Made by a program: the position numbers and the translations under genes
DNA from: Mucilaginibacter sp.
GTDB lineage: Bacteria; Bacteroidota; Bacteroidia; Sphingobacteriales; Sphingobacteriaceae
Assembly (NCBI GenBank): GCA_028288025.1
Contig: JAQBOM010000013.1
Coordinates: 1-64,000 of the forward strand
Direction of reading: 5' to 3'
Length of the DNA: 64,000 bases
In this document: piece by piece, positions 11,205 to 19,865 of the stretch
Layout of the letters: the number at the start of each line of letters is the position of its first letter
How positions within the stretch are numbered: position 1 is the first letter of the stretch
Notes under the pieces: generated by a model
Databases searched by the model: none
What the model was told of the DNA's origin: nothing
Seen by the model: the letters and a program-made list of their open reading frames with translations, nothing else

Positions 11205-11849
11205 CTAGTAATCATCCCCGTGCGGCAGCTTGGGCTCATCCTCAAAACCTTCATCTTCCGGGAAATCGCTGCCGAATTCATCCTCCTCTTCATCTGCAAC
11301 TTTTTCTTCGTCAACTACTTCGCCAGCCTCGTTAACTTCCGAAAAGTCTTCGGCGTCCTCTTCGCCAAATGCCATTTCATTCAGGAAATCGAAATCGTCC
11401 CCTTCCGGAGCCGACGCGGGAATATTAGGCAAATTGCCAAATTGTTTTGGCGCTTCGCCGACTGATTTTATAACTGCGGGATATACAACACCTGGCGTTT
11501 CGTCCAGAATGATTTTCATCAACTCAACATGGAAATCAAATGGCCGGTCGAAATTGAAAGTATAATAAAATTTTTGATGCGGATCGTCGATAAAACTAAG
11601 CAGTTTAACTTTTTCCATAAGCGAAACGCCCCTGTCGACCCTTTTTTGATTCGGCAGATACGTAATTTCTTCGCCTTTTATCCATTGATCATTACTGATA
11701 TAAAAAGATGAAGGGTATTCAGGATTATAGCCGGTAGATTTATGAATTGCCCTATGAAGATCTTCAAATGTTTGATTGGATTTCACGTCAATTTCCCTCA
11801 TCACATCATCATAGTCTTCAAAAGTAACCCTGAACCTGTATAGTGCCAT
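11205..11849 (-). CDS. pRiA4b ORF-3-like family protein
   Basis: This 214-residue protein begins MALYRFRVTFEDYDDVMREI and contains FEDLHRAIHKSTGY and SSFYISNDQW, which I recognise as the pRiA4b ORF-3-like fold (PF07929). The second half carries FYYTFNFDRPFDFHVELMKI, also typical of the family. The last 60 residues or so are strongly acidic (runs of Glu and Asp) and probably disordered. The function is unknown; relatives were first noticed on plasmids and near transposons, but no mobile element is visible here. It lies between miaA and the CCA-adding enzyme gene on the same strand, which might point to an RNA-related role; this is inference. Confidence 0.8.
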   Translation of the reverse strand: MALYRFRVTFEDYDDVMREIDVKSNQTFEDLHRAIHKSTGYNPEYPSSFYISNDQWIKGEEITYLPNQKRVDRGVSLMEKVKLLSFIDDPHQKFYYTFNFDRPFDFHVELMKIILDETPGVVYPAVIKSVGEAPKQFGNLPNIPASAPEGDDFDFLNEMAFGEEDAEDFSEVNEAGEVVDEEKVADEEEDEFGSDFPEDEGFEDEPKLPHGDDY

Positions 11850-11918
11850 GTTTTTTTAGTAGATTTTTACAAAAATAAGAATGTTTTGATTTTATTTCCG
11901 AATTCCGCAGATGCAATT

Positions 11919-13343
11919 TTAGATTTTAAAATCTTTATCCTTTGCCACAACTTTTAAGCCAATTTCTTTGCCTTTGACAATTGTATAATTAATAGCTGCT
12001 TCGCGTGAGTTCGGTATCTCGCCTTCCAGTATGGCTTCTTTTATCTGGTTTTTAATAATGCCAACTTCTCTGCCTTCTTTGATGCCAAAAAGCTGCATAA
12101 TATCAATCCCTGTAACGGGAGGCTGCCAGTTGCGAATATTATCCCGTTCCTCAACATCCTTCAGTTTTTGCTGGACCAATTCAAAGTTTTGCCTGTATTT
12201 TTTTACCTTATATTCATTTTTGGTCGTAATGTCGGCATTGCACAACAGCATTAAACTTTCGATATCATCGCCGGCTTCAAATAACAATCGCCTCACTGCT
12301 GAGTCTGTTACCGTCGACTGTGCTAAAACAATGGGCCGCAAATGCAACTGTACCATTTTTTGCACAAATTTCATCTTTTCATTCAGCGGTAATTTCAACT
12401 GTGCAAATATTTTAGGAACCATTCGGGCACCCTTGTCCTCATGGCCATGAAAGGTCCAGCCATGACCGGGCTCAAAGCGCTTGGTGGCCGGCTTGGCGAT
12501 GTCGTGTAATATCGCGGCCCACCGCAGCCATAGGTCATCAGTTGTTTTACAAATATTATCCAGGACCTGTAGGGTGTGATAAAAATTATCCTTATGTCCC
12601 TTGCCATTAATAATCTCCACTCCATACAACGCCGTCATTTGCGGAAATATGCGATGCAAAACATCTGTATCAAATAAGTAATTAAAACCTATGGACGGCT
12701 TTGCTGATAATATGATCTTATTTAGCTCGTCGGTTATCCGTTCCTGTGATATGATGCTGAGCCTGTCAATGTTATCTTTTATGGCCTGCAGGGCAGGCTC
12801 ATCTATTTTAAAATTGAGCTGAGATGCAAAACGTATGGCGCGAAGCATACGCAGCGGATCGTCAGAAAATGTTTCAATTGCATTAAGAGGCGTCCTGATC
12901 AGTTGTTTTTTTAAATCATCAACCCCGCCAAAAGGATCTAATAGCTCGCCAAAGGAATCAGGATGCAGGGAAATGGCTAATGCATTGATGGTAAAATCCC
13001 GTCGGTTCTGGTCTTCTTCTAAAGTGCCATTCTCAACAATCGGTTTTCTTGAATCGAGGCGGTACGATTCTTTACGGGCGCCTACAAATTCAATTTCCAG
13101 ATCGTTGTATTTAAGAGAAGCCGTGCCAAAATTTTTAAATACAGCTACTTTTACCTTCAATTTTTTTGCAACACTTTCTGCAAATGAGATCCCGTTACCA
13201 ATAACAACGATATCGATATCTTTTGATGGCCGGTTAAGCAAAATATCGCGCACAAAGCCGCCTATGACATAAGCCTGCAGGTTATGTTCGGCCGCTGTTT
13301 TTGATATAGTTGAAAATACCGGATGGCTAAGATGTTGCTGCAT
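11919..13343 (-). CDS. cca: CCA tRNA nucleotidyltransferase with HD domain
   Basis: The 474-residue product adds or repairs the 3' CCA end of tRNAs. The class II nucleotidyltransferase head is clear: VIGGFVRDILL followed by KDIDIVV with the two catalytic Asp residues, then RRDFTINALA and DPLRMLRAIRFASQL. A C-terminal HD phosphohydrolase motif reads WAAILHDIAKPATK, with FHGHEDKGA after it. I chose the ATG at 13343. A farther ATG at 13379 would overlap the upstream gene by 29 bases and add 12 residues without family support. It follows the Sua5-type gene by seven bases, so the two are probably co-transcribed. Confidence 0.9.
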   Translation of the reverse strand: MQQHLSHPVFSTISKTAAEHNLQAYVIGGFVRDILLNRPSKDIDIVVIGNGISFAESVAKKLKVKVAVFKNFGTASLKYNDLEIEFVGARKESYRLDSRKPIVENGTLEEDQNRRDFTINALAISLHPDSFGELLDPFGGVDDLKKQLIRTPLNAIETFSDDPLRMLRAIRFASQLNFKIDEPALQAIKDNIDRLSIISQERITDELNKIILSAKPSIGFNYLFDTDVLHRIFPQMTALYGVEIINGKGHKDNFYHTLQVLDNICKTTDDLWLRWAAILHDIAKPATKRFEPGHGWTFHGHEDKGARMVPKIFAQLKLPLNEKMKFVQKMVQLHLRPIVLAQSTVTDSAVRRLLFEAGDDIESLMLLCNADITTKNEYKVKKYRQNFELVQQKLKDVEERDNIRNWQPPVTGIDIMQLFGIKEGREVGIIKNQIKEAILEGEIPNSREAAINYTIVKGKEIGLKVVAKDKDFKI

Positions 13344-13350
13344 TTGACCT

Positions 13351-13935
13351 TTATTTCCTGATGAATGCAAAAGTACCATTCGGCTCCAGTTTCATTATGG
13401 TCGAAGGTGTTTTTATTTCCATGTCATGCTGGTCAACTTCCACCACATAATCAACGCCATATATTATTTCAGGATCTATTTGGGAAAAATATTGAGGAGA
13501 AGGCTTCCCGCTGATATTAGCCGATGTTGATACAACGGGTTTGCGAAATCGTTGTATCAGCTGCTGGCAAAAAGGATGTTTTGAAATCCGGATGCCGATA
13601 CTGCCATCGCTGCTTATAAGCGCCGGAGAAATATTCTTAGCGCCGGGCATAACCAATGTTAAAGGGTTTTCCGCATATTCAATCAAATCATAAGCCAGCG
13701 GATTAACATCACTGATATAGCTTTCCAGCTTATTTTCGGTATCCAGCAAAATGATCATGCTTTTGGCCTCATCCCGCTGTTTTAGGGCATATATCTTTTT
13801 AATGGCTTCGGTATTGGTGGCATCGCAGCCAATTCCCCATATCGTATCGGTTGGGTAAAGGATTATACCGCCTTCCTGCAAAACTTTTAAAGCTTTAGCG
13901 ACCTCGTCTTTTAGCATGGGCAAATATACGCTCAA
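13351..13935 (-). CDS. tsaC: Threonylcarbamoyl-AMP synthase (Sua5/YrdC family)
   Basis: The product makes threonylcarbamoyl-AMP from Thr, bicarbonate and ATP for t6A37 modification of ANN-decoding tRNAs. The 194-residue single-domain form has GGIILYPTDTIWGIGCDATN at the N-terminus, IKKIYALKQRDEAKSM next, and STSANISGKPSP toward the C-terminus, all standard for the YrdC fold. A second Met at residue 7 (base 13917) could also be the start. It is the first gene of the minus-strand tRNA group with cca and miaA. Nothing indicates a separate Sua5 C-terminal domain. Confidence 0.92.
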   Translation of the reverse strand: MSVYLPMLKDEVAKALKVLQEGGIILYPTDTIWGIGCDATNTEAIKKIYALKQRDEAKSMIILLDTENKLESYISDVNPLAYDLIEYAENPLTLVMPGAKNISPALISSDGSIGIRISKHPFCQQLIQRFRKPVVSTSANISGKPSPQYFSQIDPEIIYGVDYVVEVDQHDMEIKTPSTIMKLEPNGTFAFIRK

Positions 13936-14149
13936 TGCATAACAATCGTACGGAGGTGGTGCCGTATTTTGTTAAGTTGATAAGCTACATAGACAATCTT
14001 CTGTTTTTCTTCTACTTCCATGTTCAATAAGGGATACTTAATGCATATGAATTCCGTCTATTTAATAAGATAACCTATTAATTCAAAATAAACCTTAAAT
14101 TATTCCCGAACTTTACCTCACAGACAATTGCCTTGCAATCGCCAATAAA

Positions 14150-15478
14150 ATGAATAAAAAAATACCCCTGTGGCTTACACTGTTGCTTTTATGGTGCTCG
14201 TTTATAATGACCCTGCTGTTCGGCTGGACAGTTTGGCGTATACGCAGTGGGGGTCCATTGGTTAAGGGAAGAGCATCCACGATTATCATTTTCCTTGCTT
14301 CATTTCCATCATTAATTAACGAAGCCTTTCACGATATTGGAGCAAATCCACTAATTAACCGGGATCATTACCCTTTGATTAATGGATTTAAGATGGCGGG
14401 TAGATATGTTGATAGTAATTATTTACTGTTGCCTGCATATGATAAAAAGGAAGGTCAATCCATAATTAAATTAATGCGGATTTATGACCAAAAAACGATC
14501 TATCAATGGAAACCAAATGTTGATGAATTAAAAAAACTGCCGAATGTAGAAAATCAATTTGGGATAGATTTTGGCCGGAAAGGAATATTTTTTATCCATC
14601 CCTTACTTTCATCTGACGGTTCTGTGGTTTTTCATCAAGGCAATCTTTTAGTAAAAATCGATAAGAATTCAAATATCATATGGGCTGTCGACGAAAGTTT
14701 CCACCATTCTCTTGAATACGATGCTGATGGAAATATTTGGTCGCCTTCAGTAATTTCACCAACAAAAACGTCGCCTGCATTTTTAAACGAAATTCAAAAC
14801 GATGCAATAACGAAAATTTCACCTGGCGGTAAAGTGCTTTTCCAAAAATCTATTGCTGTACTGTTGGTCGAAAATGGATATAAAGGTTTAATACTTGGCG
14901 CCGGGCTTTATGAAAAAGATTTAATCCACCTGAACGACATACAACCCGCATTAACATCAGGCAGGTATTGGCAAAAGGGCGATTTGTTGATGAGTATACG
15001 AAATAAAAGCACCGTATGCATATACCGGCCTTCGACAAATAAAATTGTGTGGCTAAAAACCGGCCCCTGGCTAAATCAGCACGATGTTGATTTTATTGAT
15101 TCAACCCGAATAGGCATTTTTGGAAATGATCTGGTCCGAACGGAGCAAGGGTATCATCTTTTGGACGAACATAACGAAGAATATGTATATGACTTAAAAA
15201 CGGATAAAACAACAACGCCTTACACGGCCTTTTTAAAGAAAGCAAAAGTGTCGACCTACTTCGAAGGTCGTTCGGATATTTTGTCCAACGGCGATCTTTT
15301 TGTTGAAGAAAGCAACAACAACAGGCTGTTGCGCGGAACTAAAACAAATATTCTTTGGCAATATGTTGACCGGATTGACCAGCATTCGTCTGCTGTAATT
15401 ACATGGTCGCGATTTATTACTAAGGAAGAACTTAAAAAATTAGCATTTTTACAAAATAAGCGAATCGCAAGGCGCTAA
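14150..15478 (+). CDS. Arylsulfotransferase-like (ASST) membrane-anchored protein, copy 1
   Basis: This 442-residue protein has a single N-terminal membrane segment (about residues 7-29), predicting a periplasmic body. Conserved His motifs resemble the arylsulfotransferase/ASST beta-propeller family: FHHSLEYDADGNIW (His185/186), DLIHLNDIQPA (His260), WLNQHDVDFID (His311) and IDQHSSAV (His412). Blocks such as SNGDLFVEESNNNRLLRG look like propeller blades. Family members move sulfuryl groups between phenolic donors and acceptors without PAPS; whether this copy does is unknown. A paralogue with nearly the same ending and same length starts at 17978. The gene stands alone on the plus strand, facing the convergent SGNH gene. 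Confidence 0.7.
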   Translation: MNKKIPLWLTLLLLWCSFIMTLLFGWTVWRIRSGGPLVKGRASTIIIFLASFPSLINEAFHDIGANPLINRDHYPLINGFKMAGRYVDSNYLLLPAYDKKEGQSIIKLMRIYDQKTIYQWKPNVDELKKLPNVENQFGIDFGRKGIFFIHPLLSSDGSVVFHQGNLLVKIDKNSNIIWAVDESFHHSLEYDADGNIWSPSVISPTKTSPAFLNEIQNDAITKISPGGKVLFQKSIAVLLVENGYKGLILGAGLYEKDLIHLNDIQPALTSGRYWQKGDLLMSIRNKSTVCIYRPSTNKIVWLKTGPWLNQHDVDFIDSTRIGIFGNDLVRTEQGYHLLDEHNEEYVYDLKTDKTTTPYTAFLKKAKVSTYFEGRSDILSNGDLFVEESNNNRLLRGTKTNILWQYVDRIDQHSSAVITWSRFITKEELKKLAFLQNKRIARR

Positions 15479-15509
15479 TAAACTTTGATTCATTCCTGAA
15501 TTTGTTCAA

Positions 15510-16439
15510 CTATCTGCAACTTTTACTTTTTTCGGCTATATCAATTAGATTGTTCATTTTAATGCTAAATTTTTTTGAACCAACCTCATTTAAATGATCG
15601 GCATCAAAAAAATCATCTTTTTTGAAAATGCTATCGGTTAGTAGATTAAAATAAACGGTATTACAGTAGGAGTTAGCAATTTTAGTCGCCGTATTAATCG
15701 TATTTTTTAACTGGTCTGGATTTAAATTTTCTACATAGGTGGTATAAGCCGGCGATGTATAAAAAATAATTTTAACCTTTTTTCCTTTCGCATATTCAAT
15801 TATCGATTTCAAAACCTGAACATTTCTATTGAAATATTGGTTGTTTTTTGCCGAATGCCTTTCTGCAGCTTCTTTACCGGATTTCAGCAAATCTTGTTTG
15901 TTTTTAGAACTGTAAGTTAGCGCCCATCCAGAAGTTGAACAAGTAATATCTGACATTTGTCGTAAATAAAAATTGTTAATACGTAATAAATTGGCTGGGA
16001 GGTTATTAGATATCTCGATATTGTCATAAATGTTACAGGAAGTATGAATTCCGTAATAAATATTGTAATTTCTTACTCGCCATGATTCAATACCATTTTC
16101 GAGTGTGCTATATAGAGAAAAATAATCAACGGGTACAATTATATATTTCAGGTTGTTCCACTTGCCATCATATTTTTTAAGTATTTTAAAATCAAACTCG
16201 AGGCTTTGTGAAAAATTGCTAGCATTGAAACTGCTATATTTAATATAAGCGGGGTTAAGTTCAGCAAACGCATGGGAACTGCCCAAAATTAATACTGTAA
16301 TATTTTTCGAATTTTCATCCAGATAATTGCTTTTATACTTGTAATTATTTGGTATCTCGCGTAGCAACAGTTCAAAACATAAGCTGACTATTAGAATAGG
16401 CAGACTGAAAATAGTTAAACATTTATAAAATTTATTCAT
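15510..16439 (-). CDS. SGNH/AlgJ-like membrane-anchored hydrolase
   Basis: The 309-residue product has one N-terminal membrane segment (about residues 6-24) and a periplasmic domain. ILGSSHAFAELNP is an SGNH block I with the nucleophile Ser, and FFDADHLNEVGSKKFS near the C-terminus supplies the Asp-x-x-His pair. This layout fits the AlgJ/AlgX/DltD-like partners of MBOAT acyltransferases that O-acetylate polysaccharides. The chosen ATG at 16439 lies one base after the MBOAT stop; an earlier ATG at 16481 would overlap that gene by 41 bases. It is presumably translated together with the MBOAT gene. The substrate is unknown. Confidence 0.75.
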   Translation of the reverse strand: MNKFYKCLTIFSLPILIVSLCFELLLREIPNNYKYKSNYLDENSKNITVLILGSSHAFAELNPAYIKYSSFNASNFSQSLEFDFKILKKYDGKWNNLKYIIVPVDYFSLYSTLENGIESWRVRNYNIYYGIHTSCNIYDNIEISNNLPANLLRINNFYLRQMSDITCSTSGWALTYSSKNKQDLLKSGKEAAERHSAKNNQYFNRNVQVLKSIIEYAKGKKVKIIFYTSPAYTTYVENLNPDQLKNTINTATKIANSYCNTVYFNLLTDSIFKKDDFFDADHLNEVGSKKFSIKMNNLIDIAEKSKSCR

Positions 16440-16440
16440 T

Positions 16441-17877
16441 TCAGAACTGAAAATAAATAAAATTCTGCGACGGTCCGGCATAATAGAAAATCACGAAGAT
16501 AAGTAAATAATAAACCGCCAATCTAATCAGTCGGGGACCTTTATTCCCAAAACATTCGAGCGCATGGCTGTGCTCGCGACCTGCCCATTCGACCATAAAA
16601 AGTATAGGTATGAAAATAATTATTCCTTTTGGCACGACAGCGGGAATAGAGAACAATGAAAAAGATAATATTTTCGAGATGAATTTGAATGCGGCTCCTA
16701 TGCTTTCGGCCCTGAAGAATATCCACGAAAAAACGATTAAACCAAATGTTACTACCATCGCTAAAGTCTCCTTAAATGTTGGAAGTATTTTTCCTTTAGC
16801 AACGATTTCTAAATTGTTTCTATTGGTTTTTAAAAATATTGAAGGCATAATATAAATTGCATTTAACAAGCCCCAGGCTATAAAAGTCCAGTTTGCTCCA
16901 TGCCAAAGGGCACTAGCTATAAAAACGATAAATATGTTTCTTGTTTTTTGTAAAGTTCCACCTTTGCTGCCCCCTAATGGTATATATAAATAATCCTTAA
17001 ACCAGCTGGAAAGGGAAATATGCCATCGTCTCCAAAACTCTGCAATATCTCTGGAAAAATATGGAAAGGCAAAGTTTCTTAAAAGTTCGATACCGAAAAG
17101 CTTTGCAATTCCTATTGCAATATCTGTGTAACCAGAAAAATCGCAGTAAATTTGGATAGCAAATAAAACCGCTGCTAATACATGGCTGCTTCCGGAATAA
17201 TTAGCCGAATCGCGAAATATGTGATTACAATACAGGGCGCATTGATCAGCTATTACGATTTTTTTAAATAATCCCCATAAAATTTGCCGGCACCCATCAA
17301 TAGACTTATTATAGTCGAAATTCCGTTTTGTTTTCAGCTGTGGTAAAAGATGCGTTGCACGTTCGATAGGACCCGCGATCAAAAGTGGAAAAAAGCTTAC
17401 AAAAACCGAATAATTAACAAAATTTCTCTCGGGTTTTATGGCCCCTTTATAAATGTCTATGATATATGACAAACCATGAAAGGTGTAGAAAGAAATACCA
17501 ACCGGCAATATTACATTTATCGTAAACGGATCTATTCTCAATCCGAAATGTGCTATAAATTGGATAAAAGATGAAGCAAAAAAATTATAATATTTAAAAA
17601 GGCAAAGAAAACCAAGATTAACTGATACGCTCAACCAAAACCAAAACCTTTTGCTGGTTATATTACTAGCTTTTGATATTTTTATCCCCGAGTAAAAGTC
17701 TAAACATGTCGAAAAAATAAGTAAAAATACAAATCTCCAGTCCCAGCATGCATAAAAAAAGTAACTTGCAGCAAGTAATAATAAATTTTGAAAAATCAAA
17801 TTTTTATTTGCTACAAGCCAATAAAGAATGAATACTACAGGTAGAAATATAAAAAAGTCTATTGAATTGAAAAGCAT
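16441..17877 (-). CDS. MBOAT family O-acyltransferase (AlgI-like)
   Basis: The 478-residue polytopic membrane protein shows the MBOAT signatures FWRRWHISLSSWFKDYLYIP and ALWHGANWTFIAWGLLNA, the latter with the catalytic His. FPLLIAGPIERATHLLPQ is the usual AlgI/DltB/PatA segment. Such proteins carry acetyl groups across the inner membrane for O-acetylation of exopolysaccharide or other glycans, working with a periplasmic SGNH partner, here the next gene. The pair lies on the minus strand between two plus-strand ASST-like paralogues, so acetylation and sulfation genes are interleaved. It shares a 100-base divergent gap with the second paralogue. Confidence 0.93.
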   Translation of the reverse strand: MLFNSIDFFIFLPVVFILYWLVANKNLIFQNLLLLAASYFFYACWDWRFVFLLIFSTCLDFYSGIKISKASNITSKRFWFWLSVSVNLGFLCLFKYYNFFASSFIQFIAHFGLRIDPFTINVILPVGISFYTFHGLSYIIDIYKGAIKPERNFVNYSVFVSFFPLLIAGPIERATHLLPQLKTKRNFDYNKSIDGCRQILWGLFKKIVIADQCALYCNHIFRDSANYSGSSHVLAAVLFAIQIYCDFSGYTDIAIGIAKLFGIELLRNFAFPYFSRDIAEFWRRWHISLSSWFKDYLYIPLGGSKGGTLQKTRNIFIVFIASALWHGANWTFIAWGLLNAIYIMPSIFLKTNRNNLEIVAKGKILPTFKETLAMVVTFGLIVFSWIFFRAESIGAAFKFISKILSFSLFSIPAVVPKGIIIFIPILFMVEWAGREHSHALECFGNKGPRLIRLAVYYLLIFVIFYYAGPSQNFIYFQF

Positions 17878-17977
17878 ATAATTGTTTAAATAACGTTTGC
17901 TTTTTTCGCATTTGAGTGAGTAATATAAGATAATACAATGTTAAAAAATGTTATGTCAAAAACTGGTTTAAAATAAG

Positions 17978-19306
17978 ATGAATAAAAAGGTTCCGCTATG
18001 GCTCGTATTGCTTTTTTTATGGATTGGCTGTATAATGACAATAGGCTTTGGGGCGGCTGTTTTAAACATAAGCAGCAATGATCGTGTTCGATTAGACAAA
18101 AAATCACGGATTATTCTTACAATAGCCGCAATTCCACACTTGGTTAAGAAAAGCTTTGATGAAATTTTTGCGAAAAGCCCGCTTCTTGCGCCGGTTCGCT
18201 ATCCCGGGATCACAGGATTAAAGCCGGAAAAAAAATATATCGACAGTAATTACCTGCTGTTAGCTACTTATGACAGCAACCGCGGCCAGGCGGTTGCTAA
18301 ATTAATACGGTTATCTGATCAAAAGGTGCTTCATCAATGGCTGCAAAATTTTGATCAAACAAAACAGTTATTGCGCGATAAAAGCGACTTTTGGAAAATT
18401 TCTGATAAACAAAGCACCAGGCTATTTAACCCATTAATTTTAAATGATGGATCAATTGTTTTTAACAACTTTTATTCGCCGCTTATTAAAATGGATAAAA
18501 ACTCTAAACTCGTATGGGTCATAAACGGAACCTTTCATCACTCAATTGAATGTGACGCCGACGGGAATACCTGGGCGCCCTCAATAATAGAAAATTCAAA
18601 ATTTTTAAAAAACATGCTTCCAGCTTTCGTGGATAACGCAATAACTAAAGTTTCGCCGAATGGGAAGGTGCTTTTTAAAAAATCAGTTGCGGAGATACTT
18701 ATCGAAAACGGATATCGAGGCTTACTGTTGGGCGTTGGCAATTATGAAATAGACTTGTCGCACCTTAATGATATTCAGCCTGCATTAACAACAACGAAGC
18801 ACTGGATGAAGGGCGACCTGCTTATTAGTTTAAGAAACAGGAGCACGGTGTTTCTATACCGGCCTGCATCTAACAAGATATTGTGGCTAAAAACAGGACC
18901 CTGGCTCAATCAACATGACGTTAACTTTATCGATTCCGACCGCATAAGCTTGTTCGGAAATAATATCGTTCAAGCCAATCCGGATGAATTGCTAATTGAT
19001 GGTCACAACGAGGTATATATATATAATTTTAAGACAAATACCGTTGAAACACCATATACCGCCGTTTTGAAAGCTGCCCGGGTATCCACAACTACCGAAG
19101 GTCGTGCGAACGTTTTACCAAATGGGGATTTATTCGTGGAAGAGTCGAATAATAACCGATTATTCAGAAGTGACAGGAATGCCATAGTTTGGCAGTACAT
19201 CGATCGGGTAGATCAGCATTCAGTGGCCGCTTTGTCTTGGTCGCGATTTATTACTAAAGAAGAATTTAAAAAATTAACATTTTTGCAGAAAAGCAATACT
19301 TTATGA
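17978..19306 (+). CDS. Arylsulfotransferase-like (ASST) membrane-anchored protein, copy 2
   Basis: This 442-residue paralogue of the 14150-15478 product has the same plan: an N-terminal membrane segment (about residues 7-27) and a periplasmic propeller-like body. The motifs TFHHSIECDADGNTW, DLSHLNDIQPA, WLNQHDVNFID and VDQHSVAALSWSRFI are shared, so the putative catalytic His residues are kept in both copies. The stop codon overlaps the start of a 55-residue membrane protein (ATGA), making this the first gene of a tight operon with a sulfotransferase and an APS kinase. That context strengthens a role in sulfuryl transfer, but neither donor nor acceptor can be read from the sequence. Confidence 0.7.
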   Translation: MNKKVPLWLVLLFLWIGCIMTIGFGAAVLNISSNDRVRLDKKSRIILTIAAIPHLVKKSFDEIFAKSPLLAPVRYPGITGLKPEKKYIDSNYLLLATYDSNRGQAVAKLIRLSDQKVLHQWLQNFDQTKQLLRDKSDFWKISDKQSTRLFNPLILNDGSIVFNNFYSPLIKMDKNSKLVWVINGTFHHSIECDADGNTWAPSIIENSKFLKNMLPAFVDNAITKVSPNGKVLFKKSVAEILIENGYRGLLLGVGNYEIDLSHLNDIQPALTTTKHWMKGDLLISLRNRSTVFLYRPASNKILWLKTGPWLNQHDVNFIDSDRISLFGNNIVQANPDELLIDGHNEVYIYNFKTNTVETPYTAVLKAARVSTTTEGRANVLPNGDLFVEESNNNRLFRSDRNAIVWQYIDRVDQHSVAALSWSRFITKEEFKKLTFLQKSNTL

Positions 19307-19470
19307 TACCAGGTATTTTTATGCTTACTTACATTGGGCCGGGGCTGGGCGGCGGAGTGATTACTGCAGTGCTTGGATTTCTTGCGTCTATATTCCTGGC
19401 GTTATTTGCTATTATCTGGTATCCGGTTAAGAAGCTGATCAGTAAATTCAGGAATAAAAAAGACAAATGA
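19303..19470 (+). CDS. Small membrane protein, 55 residues
   Basis: This short gene is linked by ATGA overlaps to the ASST-like gene upstream and to the next gene downstream (19467). The product begins MIPGIFMLTYIGPGLGGGVI and has one or two hydrophobic stretches (about residues 5-41) ending in a basic tail KKLISKFRNKKDK, consistent with an inner-membrane miniprotein with a cytoplasmic C-terminus. The YIGPGLGGG pattern resembles short membrane proteins I associate with envelope-glycan clusters, but I cannot name a family. Translational coupling on both sides makes it a real gene despite its length. Its role is unknown. Confidence 0.75.
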   Translation: MIPGIFMLTYIGPGLGGGVITAVLGFLASIFLALFAIIWYPVKKLISKFRNKKDK

Positions 19471-19865
19471 ATTTAGCTATAACCGGTTATTTGTACCTGG
19501 TTTTTTTGGTGATTGCCTGGCTTGTTGACCATTTGCCTTTTCTTCCGTTGATAAAAAACGTATCAGCGTTAAGCATGGGATCACTGCAAACCATTAAGTC
19601 GAATGATATTGACGACCCGGACAAGGAAAAGTTACTGCTTGCCAGTTCGCTTAAAATCTTTAAATCGTCTTTAAAACTATTAGGTTTTATTGCCCTTATA
19701 GCGGCATGTGGGTTTGCTTTGATGGCGATTGGCGGCGTTTTTAAAATATTAAGCTATGCCGTATTGTTAAAATACATGGCAACACTATATGGGCTTTTAC
19801 TGTCTGTATTCTCTTTTATCTCGTACTTCTTGTTAAAAAAACTATATGTCAAAGTCCGACTATAG
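19467..19865 (+). CDS. Hypothetical membrane protein, 132 residues
   Basis: I do not recognise a family. The product has three predicted hydrophobic stretches: residues about 5-20, 70-94 and 100-125, the last two near the C-terminus. A soluble linker between the first and second contains the acidic sequence SNDIDDPDKEK. It overlaps the preceding miniprotein gene by four bases and the following sulfotransferase gene by 20 bases, so it is embedded in the sulfation operon. It may be a membrane scaffold or partner for the neighbouring enzymes; that is inference only. Confidence 0.7.
   Translation: MNLAITGYLYLVFLVIAWLVDHLPFLPLIKNVSALSMGSLQTIKSNDIDDPDKEKLLLASSLKIFKSSLKLLGFIALIAACGFALMAIGGVFKILSYAVLLKYMATLYGLLLSVFSFISYFLLKKLYVKVRL

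Noticed and set aside
11230..11565. 111-codon Ser-rich plus-strand frame opposite the pRiA4b-like gene
   Set aside because: The Ser runs come from the complement of the acidic Asp/Glu codons of the real gene.
11205..11849. Mobile-element passenger gene
   Set aside because: Although relatives of the family are seen near transposons, no transposase, terminal repeats or target duplication is visible here.
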